Positions 1-10,000 of a stretch of 64,000 nt of DNA are shown piece after piece. How positions within the stretch are numbered: the first letter of the stretch is position 1; each line of letters opens with the position of its first letter. The notes under the pieces were generated by a model. It made no database searches. It was not told the DNA's origin and saw only the letters and a list, made by a program, of their open reading frames with translations. The translations under genes were made by a program, and so were the position numbers. Source of the DNA: Liriodendron chinense (lineage: Eukaryota > Streptophyta > Magnoliopsida > Magnoliales > Magnoliaceae); contig ML058526.1 in assembly GCA_003013855.2 (NCBI GenBank), forward strand, positions 5,828,001 to 5,892,000, written 5' to 3'.

Positions 1-1793
1 CCAAGGCCTTAATCTCAGCTCTGTTGTTGGAGCTTGTACCATAGGCCGAGGAGAAAGCAAATAAGACCTCGCCTACCCTATTACAATAGACCCCTCCACT
101 GCCAAATGGCCCTGGGTTGCCCAGGGCCAAACCATCAACATTGAGAGAATACCAGCCGACAAATGGCCTCCTCCATTTGATCACTACAGGGATGTCGGAG
201 ACGACGTGACGCCCTCTAAATCCCGTGCCTAAATCTGGAACTGCCTTTGCCAGGCTTGGAGAATTCTTAGATGCCTGAAGAAGCTGAAAGGCCCATTCCA
301 ACTATGATTGCACTCTGCGAATATTGGTCGTAATATTCACCATCTTTTCTTCAAAATGAGCTGCATTCCTAGCCTGCCATAGTTCCCAAAAAAATGAAAT
401 AGGGGGTGAAACCTGTCAGTGCCGACAAGCAATTACCATTGCTGGCCAAAGCCCACCATTGGTTCGCGTGGTTGACAGCATGAAGATGTGGATGAGGTTG
501 AACGGTGGCCCCAATCAGCATTCAAAGTGCTTCCATACCTGATTAGCCAACTCCCCTTGAGCGAACAGATAATCAATAGTTTCTAGCTGGTGAGAAGACA
601 TCGACGAGCTTCCACAACAGCTACATTTAGAGACTAGACAGATGCCTCTAGACTGGACTCTTTCATCCACTGGAATGGCCTTATGGAGAAGCTTCCAAGT
701 CAAAAGAGAGATTTTCAGGGGCATGATGGGATTCCACACCCATTTGGCCCGTGATTTCTTCGGGCCAACGCTTCTATACATTCTTCAAGCAACCTTAACC
801 TCAAACTCCCCTGATGTGGAGCCTGTCCAGACACAGGTATCTACAGCCGAAGAGGTAAAGATCCCCTCCCCCTTAATGTCTTTTAACACTTTTTGATGCA
901 ACAAACTGAAAAAATCATCCATCAGCTTCAGCCCTTCATGCCCCAACACAGCCTGCACTGGAGCATCTTTGAGATTGAGAGGAGGGGCGTGAATGCACCA
1001 GTCTTTGAGAGGCCCAAGACCAGTCCAATTTTCCTCCAAGAGATGGCAATTTCCAGTTCCCACCAACCAATGCACCTTCGTTGTAATCCCAAGCAACATC
1101 TTGCAAATAGACTTCCAAATTGGGGAGGAGAAGGCTAAGTCTAGCCTCACGCTATTCTGATTAAGGCTTCTACTGTATTTAGATCTACAGAATAATCCCC
1201 ATATCGAGGTCGACGCTCTAAACTTGACAGTCCAGGCCAGTTTCATCCGAACTGCACGCATCACACTCTTAATACCACGAATTCCCAGACCTCCCTCCTT
1301 AATGGGGGTTGAAATAGCCCTCCAACAGGCCTAATGACACTTTTTTTCCCGTCATCCCATCCCCATAAAAAATTAGAGAAAGCTTTCTCCAAATCTTACA
1401 CCATGCTAGAAGGTCAGACGCAGACAACAGGTGAATCGGCATCCCACTGAGCACATGTTTAATGAGAGCAAGCCGCCCAGCTTGGACCAAAATTCTAACA
1501 CTCTAACCGGCAATGCGGCTGCGAATCTTCTCTAGCATTAGCTGAAAATATATCCTCCTTGGTCTGCCTCGATAGATGGGGACCCCGAGGTAAGTAAAAG
1601 GCACCACCCCTTTCTTAAACCAAAGAATTGATTCCACTGTCCTACAATGAGAGGTGGGCTCATTGGAGGATAACACAAAAAAAACTTTTGTTGATATTAA
1701 TGTTTTGGCCTGAACCCACTTCATACTTTTGGAGGAAAGACGCAATGGCTCGCAGCGACTTGGAGCTCCCATTAGCGAACAAAATGGTGTCAT
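1..1793 (-). pseudogene. LINE ORF2 remnant: RT C-terminus, zf-RVT, RNase H
   Basis: From 1793 downwards on the minus strand the translation gives the RT tail with the plant-LINE motif TYLGVPIYRGRPR (about 1560-1600), then AGRLALIKHVLSGMPIHLL (about 1430-1480), a typical LINE thumb region. At about 515-780 a Trp/Cys-rich module (KWVWNPIMPLKISLLTWKLL, then paired Cys and ETIDYLF) matches zf-RVT. At about 1-180 the motif SLNVDGLALGNPGPFGSGG and the later RAEIKAL match the RVT_3 RNase H fold, including its catalytic Asp and Glu. Frame changes near 1500, 1290 and 780 and stop codons make it non-functional. The YADD catalytic box lies upstream of the retained part and has been lost. Confidence 0.85.
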
Positions 1794-2478
1794 CCGTCCT
1801 TATTTTTAGTTACTCCCACAAGAGCAAACCCCAATTCCCGGATTTTCACATCCACTTCAGCTGGATTGGCTCTAACAGATATATCCTCAAAAGGATCTGA
1901 GATTGGCGCCTCACGAATGGGTCTGATGGGTGCTTCATGAGGCCTTTCCCCTATATATTCAAGGATCCCTTTACTGACTTCCAAGAAAGAACGTTGAAGT
2001 GGAGGCGCATCGGGTATGGACATAGGAAGGGGTTTTGTGGAGGGGATCTGGGTGGGTGGGGAGGGAACTACTGTGGTCGGTGATGTTCCTTCGAACCTCT
2101 TTCTCAGTTGGGCATGAGCTATTGTAACTACCATGCCATCAATTTCCTTTCCTGAGCTATTGTAACTACCATGCCATCAATTTTCTTTCCATGGAAGGTG
2201 CTGATGGCCGCATAAGCATCGGCTTCATACAGGAATTTAACAAAAGCATATCCCCTATGATTGAGCGAATTAGGGGATTGTGGAAGGAACACGTCCGTAA
2301 CCTTTCCGATCTTCCCAAAAATCTTATGCAAGTCCTCCGATGATGTATCGAAAGTAATGTTTCCCATGAAGACTCTGTAACTCGAATCTGGGGGCTTGGA
2401 GTTTCTTCTACGCACTTGTTGCCAACCATAGCTCTCTCCAGCCACTTCCATCGATGCCCTTACATTCCTCTTTCCCAA
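1790..2478 (-). pseudogene. LINE ORF1 remnant with RRM RNA-binding domain
   Basis: The reading frame from 2478 to 2128 (first ATG near 2451) holds one RRM: RNP2-like VFMGNITF, then RNP1-like RGYAFVKF about 40 residues later, followed by the usual alpha-beta tail (DAYAAISTFHGKKIDGMVV). RRM-type ORF1 proteins are known from plant L1 elements, where they bind the element's RNA. A 38-bp direct duplication (2116-2191) shifts the frame just after the RRM. The downstream Pro-rich linker (PSPPTQIPSTKPLP) continues in another frame to about 1793, where it joins the RT remnant without any endonuclease. A captured host RRM gene is the alternative, but fusion to LINE RT makes ORF1 more likely. Confidence 0.75.
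2116..2191. repeat. 38-bp direct tandem duplication breaking LINE ORF1
   Basis: The unit beginning GAGCTATTGTAACTACCATG at 2116 is repeated from 2154 with one or two changes. The 38-bp period is not a multiple of three, so the second unit throws the RRM frame out. Confidence 0.85.
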
Positions 2479-2485
2479 TCATGTT

Positions 2486-3928
2486 AGGGTCTATGATATG
2501 GCATGTGTGCTAGACATGTTAAAGCATGAATTGGCCGATTGTGAACCCCTTCAACAAACGTGGGTCATTTGTTGGCTTGGCTCTGAAGGTCCTACATAGA
2601 CTCAATCAACTGAGCAATCATCTCCAACATCTGTTATTAGGTTTCCTATTGTAATGCTTCAAACTTTGCCTCAAATAATGCTTGATTTTCAAGAACATTC
2701 GCCAGCATGACTATCACCTCTTGATCCACTATTAAATGCTATGAACCCAGGAAAGACCTAGCTCCGATAAGAAATAATGTAGCTGGTGTGTGGATAAAAG
2801 AGGAGATCACCATCATCTTCTTAAAAATAACCATTGATTCAGTAAGGAGTGGGAAATCTCTAAAATGAGAAATATAATTGATATTATTGGATGAGTTGTT
2901 GATTACAACATATTTGATGTACTTATATAAGGAAAAGAAGCTATAAATTCCTAATTTAACTTGAAATGAAACACTTTCCAAAGTAGTAAAATTAATAAAA
3001 TTTGTAAAAGAAAACAAAAATCTAATTCTACCAAACTCGTAAACAACCTTTAGATGACTAAAATAAATAATTTAAATCATAAACATGACTCTTAAAATTC
3101 TAAAAATATTAAAATAATAAAAATTACTAAAAACAATAAATTTTAACTTAAAACCCTAATTTGACCTCTAAAAATAATTGAATTTACACATGTTAAACAG
3201 ATAACCAACCACAAAATTAAGATAGTAATTGGGAACTACAATGCCTAATATTTTGGCCTTTTTATCCAATCAGGCCGCCCAGGCCCAAAGTTGTGCCATC
3301 GTGGCCTGCCACTGAGTTGTCATCCAGCCGTTCTACATCATTAACCCAGAAGCCAAAACAAAATGTTACAAGTCACAACGAGAGAACGGTGAGTCCTATG
3401 AGCTAGATAGCCAAAGTCCTGTCCATATGGGCCATCCCCATCCATAATTTGCCGGCCGGACTGTTGCTTTGCCTAGGAATAATCCACTAAGCCACCAATG
3501 TCGATTCATTAAAGAAAGGGCTTAGCTGCTAGAATGAGAAAGTCTTCAATACTCTAGCAGAGCATGCTAGTTGATGCACAGGCACTAATAAATTTCATAC
3601 TTGGAATACAAATAAAAATCAACTAAACCGTCCTAATCATCGTTAACCATTTAGATGGACTTTAAATGAAACATTACTTATCTTTTGCTAACAAGCTGAT
3701 TGGTATGGATTTATTGGACAGTTCAAGAAAGAAATAGATATTAATCAAAGAATGGGACCCTTCTACCAATGTTTTTTTTTTTTTTTTTTTGGTGATAAAC
3801 TATCTATAATGGGTCCCAAATTTTGAACTGTGTAGTTTGAGTTAACATATTGTAATTGTATAATTTCAGAGTGACTGCATATCAACCATCACACCCTTCC
3901 AGAGTATCAAATAACCACTGTCATAACT
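2486..3928. other. Upstream flank of CASPL4 copy A, no gene seen
   Basis: AT-rich non-coding sequence, collinear with 46396-47802 in copy B. A T-tract at about 3772-3790 is longer than its counterpart near 47661. I see no coding signal. Conservation up to the TATA box suggests that the promoter was duplicated with the gene. Confidence 0.6.
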
Positions 3929-3935
3929 TATAAAA
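3929..3935 (+). promoter_or_regulatory. TATA box of CASPL4 copy A
   Basis: TATAAAA lies about 100 bp before the ATG at 4036. The same heptamer sits at almost the same distance in copy B (47803-47809), in the same context (TATAAAACAATCCCAAAAC). Conservation between paralogues supports a core promoter. Confidence 0.6.
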
Positions 3936-4035
3936 CAATCCCAAAACATTTCCTTACATTTCACATCCTCTCCCTTTGAAATTCTCTACTCTCTCCCTCC
4001 CACAAATTAAATTCCACAAACCAGACCACAAGAAC

Positions 4036-7000
4036 ATGTCTGAGGAAGTGGGCCATGACAATTCAAAGGGACCCACATCAACCAAAAATGTGGAATCCAT
4101 GCAAGTGGGCCATGAGAATTCAAAGGGACCCACATCAACCAAAGATGTGGAATCCATGCAAGTGGGCCATGAGAATTCAAAGGGACCCACATCAACCAAA
4201 CATGTGGAATCCATGCCATCAGACCCTCTGGCTGACGTCGAAAACAAATCACCGGCGACGGCAATGTCATCGATAATAAAGCGATGGAGGAGAGAAGATC
4301 TATTAAAAAAGGGCAATATGGTGCTCCGATTGTCGGCCTTCGTGTTCTCCATGATCTCATTCATTATCATGGCCTCTAACAAGCACAGCGATGGGATGGA
4401 TTTCAATGATTTCGAAGAATACAGGTGATAATTCCTTAATCCAACCATCGGATTAATACGAAAAACCGGACATGGGTGTTTGATATCAGATCACTGCGGT
4501 CCCTAAATTGTGATTAATTATCAAGTGGGCCATGTTGAATTTTGATTGGATCTTGCAGATATTGCTTGGCCATTGCTATTCTTGCGTCTCTCTACACCGG
4601 TGTGCAAGTTTCATGTGAAATTCGACGGATTTCGACAGGCCGAGATGTGATCAAACGGCAGACGTCGGCCTATCTTGATTTCTTTGGCGACCAGGTACGT
4701 TTAATTGTTGTTAATGTCAAGAAATTAACCTGAAAACTTCCTTGAATTTCAGTGATTCAAGGCCACTTCAACGGCCACCTTGTTGTTAGTTTATGGGCCG
4801 TCAATCTAAAGTTTAGGATTTACCACCATCTATGTATCTTATTTGATAAACGATTGGATCACTAACCCATGACCTCATATCCAACGGCTATGATGCTAAT
4901 GTTTTGTATAACAATACATGTTGAAGGGGCATTTTGGTCATTTGATATAGATGAAGTGGGGCACGTGGAATACGGTTTGAATCAATGTTAGCCACCCCCT
5001 TGGGAATAATACCAAGACCTCAAGTGTTGAAACAAGTTTATCTTCACTCAATCTCCCACTTGAGCTATTGATATGAGTGTAGCAAAGGACCATCTTACAA
5101 AGCTAAATACTCCCTGTGAAGTAGTCCTCAAGTGTTGAAACAAGGTTATCTTCACTCAATCTCCCACTTGAGCTATGGATCTGGGTGTAGCAAGGATCAC
5201 CTTACAAAGCAAAATACTCCCAGTGAAGTAGCATCGAGAGGAAAAAGTGAAAAGAATCTTGATTATGAATTGAGATAGAATGGGAACCCGTGAGTTCTCA
5301 AGCAATGGGAGGAGAAATCTCTGATGGCATGCTTGTTGAAAAATGAGCCGGCAACTCATGGGTAGTGGCTTGGTTAAGGAAACCCATCGGAGCTATCACG
5401 AAAACAAGTCTTTATTAGGAAATTGGACTCATGTGCCTTCTTTAGAAGCTATTTGCTTGCTGAAAGACTCTCGTGCATTTGCAAAAATGAAAATTATAGG
5501 GGAGGTATATGTCTTTTGTTATAGAAGCGAGTTAAATGCAAAAGGACCCTTTAAACATTGGTGATGGGGACAGCAGACCATCACGGTCCTTTTCTATCAA
5601 GTGAATCAGCGTAGGAGACATGTTGCGCCCATCTCGGTGCTCATGTCGTTATGGTTCAATGACATTTGAGGAGCACGTGAGGAGCACGAGAGAGGAGTGG
5701 ACTGTTTCATTTTGAGCATCATTTTGTTATTTTTCTTTTATTTAGGCACTTTAGTACACTATTTTATTTTGAATAAGTTTTGTTATTTTTCTTTTGTTTA
5801 GGCACTTTGGTATACTTTTTCTAGCTATGGATTATATAAGCTTTGTTAGAAACCCTACTTTCATTATTAGATTTATGAATATTAAGAAGAAGAAAAATTC
5901 ATTCTTGCTTGAGATGAGCTTAAACCTCCAGTGATTGGAGCCCCTTTTTTGTGTGATTATAACTATCCCTTCTATTTATCTTCTCTTTTTCTTCTCCACG
6001 AGATCCAGGTATTTTGATTGTTCTCTTCCATTTTATTGATAGATTTCTTGTCATTTCTAAAAACATTGGCCCAAATCCTCCAAATATTAAATCTATTTTC
6101 GTTCAGAATAAGCCCACAACCCCTTTTTCTTAGTTTATCCCCAAAACCCTGGCTTTTCCTCATCCGAATCCTTCTCATCTATCCTAATCCTACCTTATTT
6201 TCACATCCAAACACCACTTTTTCATCTAAATCTGAATTTTACCATTCCCATAGCCTTAAATCCCTAAACCTCCAATTCCCTCATCACTCAAACCATAACC
6301 CTAACTCTAATTCCCATTGATCCTAATTCTATCTATAACTTAGGAACCCTAGAGCTTCATCCCTTGGATTTAGGATTAACCATATGCTTGGACATAAGAG
6401 TTCTACCTTCCATGGGGTCCCAACCCGTGAAATTTTATAGTTTCGACATTTCATGCTTGTGATCTTTGATATGTAATATGGATTTTTTTTTTTTTTTTAC
6501 ATAATTAATACCTTCACTTGTGATTTGAGTAGATTTAATTTGATTATTCATGGTTTCATATATCCGCTTTAGTTTAATTCCACATCATCCCTTGTAGTCC
6601 CATTGTCCTGAGTCAAATTTTGGTATTAAAGCTTTAACTCGAAGTATAGGGTGTTTAGAGCATTCCATTCATCACATTTAGGGTTAGTTGGTGCATGCAT
6701 CATATAGCCTAGGGTTTCATATTGCGGCGTGTAGGGTAGAAACTTTTTTTTCTGATTATAACATAGAGTTGTTGATAAGTCTCCTCATAATGAATGGAGT
6801 ATTGGCACTCAAGATACTTAAGGTTATTAAGTGTTGTCTTGTGGCCCTTGAGACCCAATGGAAAGTCGAACTCTGATGATTTGACATATTTTAATGGTCA
6901 CATAGAGCCATAGACATTCCTTGATTGGCTAGAAGACTTAAAATATTTTTTTACTAGGTATGATATGTCGGATAACTATTGAGTGAGGTTCGCCAAGTTA

Positions 7001-10000
7001 AAATTAGTGAGCCAAGCCAGGTCGTTTTGGACGAACTTGGAGCGAAGATTTGAGCAGAGAGGTGGAGCTCCGATCTCATAATGGAATGAGATGAAAGAGC
7101 ATTTGATAGACAAATATCTTCACTTCTCTTACCGCCAGAAGCTCTTAGCTCAAAAAAGAGTTGTCCCACTTTTTCGTCCAAAAAGAGAGCCCATATGTCC
7201 ACCTTCTTGTAAAGTAGTCCAATTAGTCACTAAAGGAATCTCGGCTTCTGAGCAACTTGAAGGATATTTAATACCAATTATATTTTTCTCGGAGTGAGAC
7301 AATGTCTTGGTGAATGACAAATTGAAAGGGTCTAAAAAGGTTGTTTATGAAGAGGAAGTGTACGTGCCTAAAATCGATAGTAATGAAGAAGAAAAAATTA
7401 AGGCATCACTCACCATTGTTGGACATGACAGAGTGGGTGCTAGTAATGAAGAGGTAAAAATAATTGAGGACGCACCGCTCCCAGTTATCATGTGTGACCT
7501 AAATAATGTGGAGTCCTAATTTAAGTCTCTTACTATAATGAAAGTGAACGAGATTAAAGAAGAGACTAGTGTGGATTCAATGGTGGGCACCCTACATGAC
7601 TAGTGATGTTATTCTTGAGGCTAGGGTAGAGTTGCTATCCAAAGTGATTGTGAACTTGGAAAGGACTTATGATACCCTACCAGATGACTTATGGGATGAA
7701 CTTCCACCCAAGCAGGACATTAAACATGCAATCGATTTTGTCCCTAGGTTGACTCTGTCAACATTTTTCCCCTATTAAGTGAACCACCCCGCGGAGCATG
7801 CGAAAATGTAGAGGCAATTTGATAAGCTTCTTAGGGAGAAGTTCACTTAGGAGAGTTTGAGTTTGAGTTTTATTCCGTGTGTCGTGCCCATCCTTTTCAC
7901 TTCCAAGAACGATGGCACATGTGAGCACTTCTAGCCGTCCACAAAGTCTCAATCAAGTGTCCTCAAGTATTGGGATACTTGGACATTACCCTTGTTTATA
8001 ACACTTACGAGGAGGAATACCTCTATCAATTAGAGCAAGTTTGTGGGATGCTAAAGAATGTGAAATTATGTGTTACCCGCAAGAAGTGTTCTTTGGTTAT
8101 AATCTCCCAAGTTCTAGATAATAGAGTTATCTATTTTGACTCTATTGCTTCACCAGAGCATCCTATAGTTTTATTCATATTCGTCTCACATTAACCATTA
8201 AAGTTAGCTTAGTCATTTGCACGGCATATCCACGAGTTGCATGATGAAATTAGGAAATTGATAAATGTGAGAAACGAAAAATATAAATTAAATGCTGACT
8301 CACATCGCAGGTTGCAAGAATTTCAAGTGGGTGATTACGTCATGGTCCGCATAAAACTAGAGTAGTTCCCAGAAGGAGCCATTAAGAAATTACAAGCACG
8401 TAGTGCTGACCCTTATAAAATCTTAAAACACTTGGGCACTAATGCGTATGTAATAGATCTTCGACCTAGCATAGGAATTAGTTCTACTTTTAATGTGGAG
8501 GATCTAGTGGCTTTTAAGGGTCAGAAGTATCTACCCAACCTCATATTTCATGGCCTATTCCTATCCAGTCTTTTTAGTATTTACCACACATATTTAAGAG
8601 AAATAAAGAAATTGAAGATATATTGGATGAACAATTGATATCCAAAACTGAAGGAGGGTACCAAAAGTATCTTATTAAGTGGAAGAATATGCCGACTTCA
8701 TATTGCACAAAGCTTACAAAGACCGGCCTGTAACAGGTTGATCAAGACATTCTAAAGCAATACCGAAGTTTAATTTATGTCACCGGAGGCTACTTCTTTT
8801 CAATCGGGGAGAGTTGATGAGGACATCAAACCATCACTATCCTTTTTCCGAGTGTACCAGCGTAGGAGACGTGTCACGGCCATCTCGACACCCATCACGT
8901 TGTGGTTCGATGACATTTGAGGAGCACGTGAGGAGCACGAAAGAGGAGCTAATTGTTTTATTTTGAGCGTTGTTTTGTTATTTTTCTTTTGTTGAGGCAC
9001 TTTAGTGCACTATTTTATTTTGAGCACTTTTTTACTTTTCTTTTGTTTAGGCACTTTCGTGCACTTTTTCTAGACATGGATTATATAAACTTTATTAGAA
9101 ACTTTATTTTCATTATTACGTTTATAAATATTAAGAAGAAAAATTCATTCTTGCTTGAGATGGGCTTGAACTTCCAGTGATTGGAGCTCCCTTTTGGTGT
9201 GATGTCAACTATCTCTTCATCTCTCTTATCTTCTTTTTCTCCACGAGATCCAAGTATTTTGATTGTTCTCTTCCATTCGATTGATAGATTTCTTGTTATT
9301 TCTCGAAACCTTAGCCTAAATCTCCCAAATTTTAAACCTTTTTCATTTGGAATAGGCCCACGGCCCCCTTTTATTAACTTTCCCCCAAACCTTAATTAGC
9401 TTTTCCCCATCTGAATCCTTCCCATCTAACCTAATATCACCCCTTTTTCAAATTAAAGCACATATTTTCACCCAAATCCGAATTCGCCCTTCTCATAGCC
9501 TTAAATCCCTAAACTCTCAATTTGTTCATCACTCAAACCATAACCCTAACATTAATTCTCATTGATCCCAATTTTATCCATACCCTAGGAACTTTAGAAC
9601 TGCATCCCTTGGATTTAAGATTAAACCCATGCATGGATATGGAAGTTCTACTTTCCATAGGTCCCTGTCCATGAGATTTAATAGTTCCAACATTTTATGC
9701 TTGTGATCTTTGATATGGAATATAGATTTTTTTTTTTTTTTTTTTTTTTTACCTAATTGAATGCATTCTCTTGTGATTTGAGGGATTTAATTTGATTATT
9801 CATTGTTTCATATATCTGATTTGGTTTCATTTCGCATCATCCCTTGTAGGCCCATTGTCCCGAGTCAATTTGGTTTCTAGAGTAGCCTATTCAAGAGTTT
9901 TCTAGTGACCAGACCAAAATGTTGGTGAAAGTGGTTTATTTGGATAAACGATCCTATAAAATTAGAACAACACCCAAATTTGATTTTGGGTATGTTTATT

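Larger units (their letters stand above)
1..2485 (-). mobile_element. Internally deleted L1-type LINE (non-LTR retrotransposon), 3' part beyond the window
   Basis: Read on the minus strand, this block starts near 2485 with an RRM-type ORF1 and then passes abruptly, near 1793, into the C-terminal part of a reverse transcriptase, a zinc-binding zf-RVT module and an RNase H-like domain that runs off the window edge. This order matches plant L1 elements (ORF1, then EN-RT-zf-RVT-RNH), but the endonuclease and the front half of the RT are missing, so the copy is internally deleted as well as frameshifted. Its 5' end abuts the left edge of the CASPL4 segmental duplication. The family assignment is confident; the exact 5' end is not, because no target-site duplication can be tested with the other end outside the window. 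Confidence 0.85.
5562..9867 (+). mobile_element. Internally deleted Ty3/gypsy chromovirus in CASPL4 copy A intron 2
   Basis: Two direct LTRs of about 1054 and 1053 bp, both starting TGATG and ending GAGTCA, bracket a 2.2 kb internal region. It has a PBS matching initiator tRNA-Met with two mismatches (6621-6632) and a purine tract before the 3' LTR. The flanks ATTGG (5557-5561) and TTTGG (9869-9873) fit a 5-bp target duplication with one mismatch. The empty site is present in the paralogue as ACATTGGGTTTCTAG near 49873. Gag, RT and integrase-chromodomain fragments survive with many stops, and most of protease, RT core, RNase H and the integrase core are missing. LTRs differ at many positions, so it is an old insertion, and it is later than the CASPL4 duplication. 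Confidence 0.92.

Noticed and set aside
3954..4448. 164-codon minus-strand ORF over CASPL4 exon 1
   Set aside because: Antisense shadow of exon 1. Its repeats mirror the coding minisatellite, and the plus strand carries the spliced CASPL4 frame.
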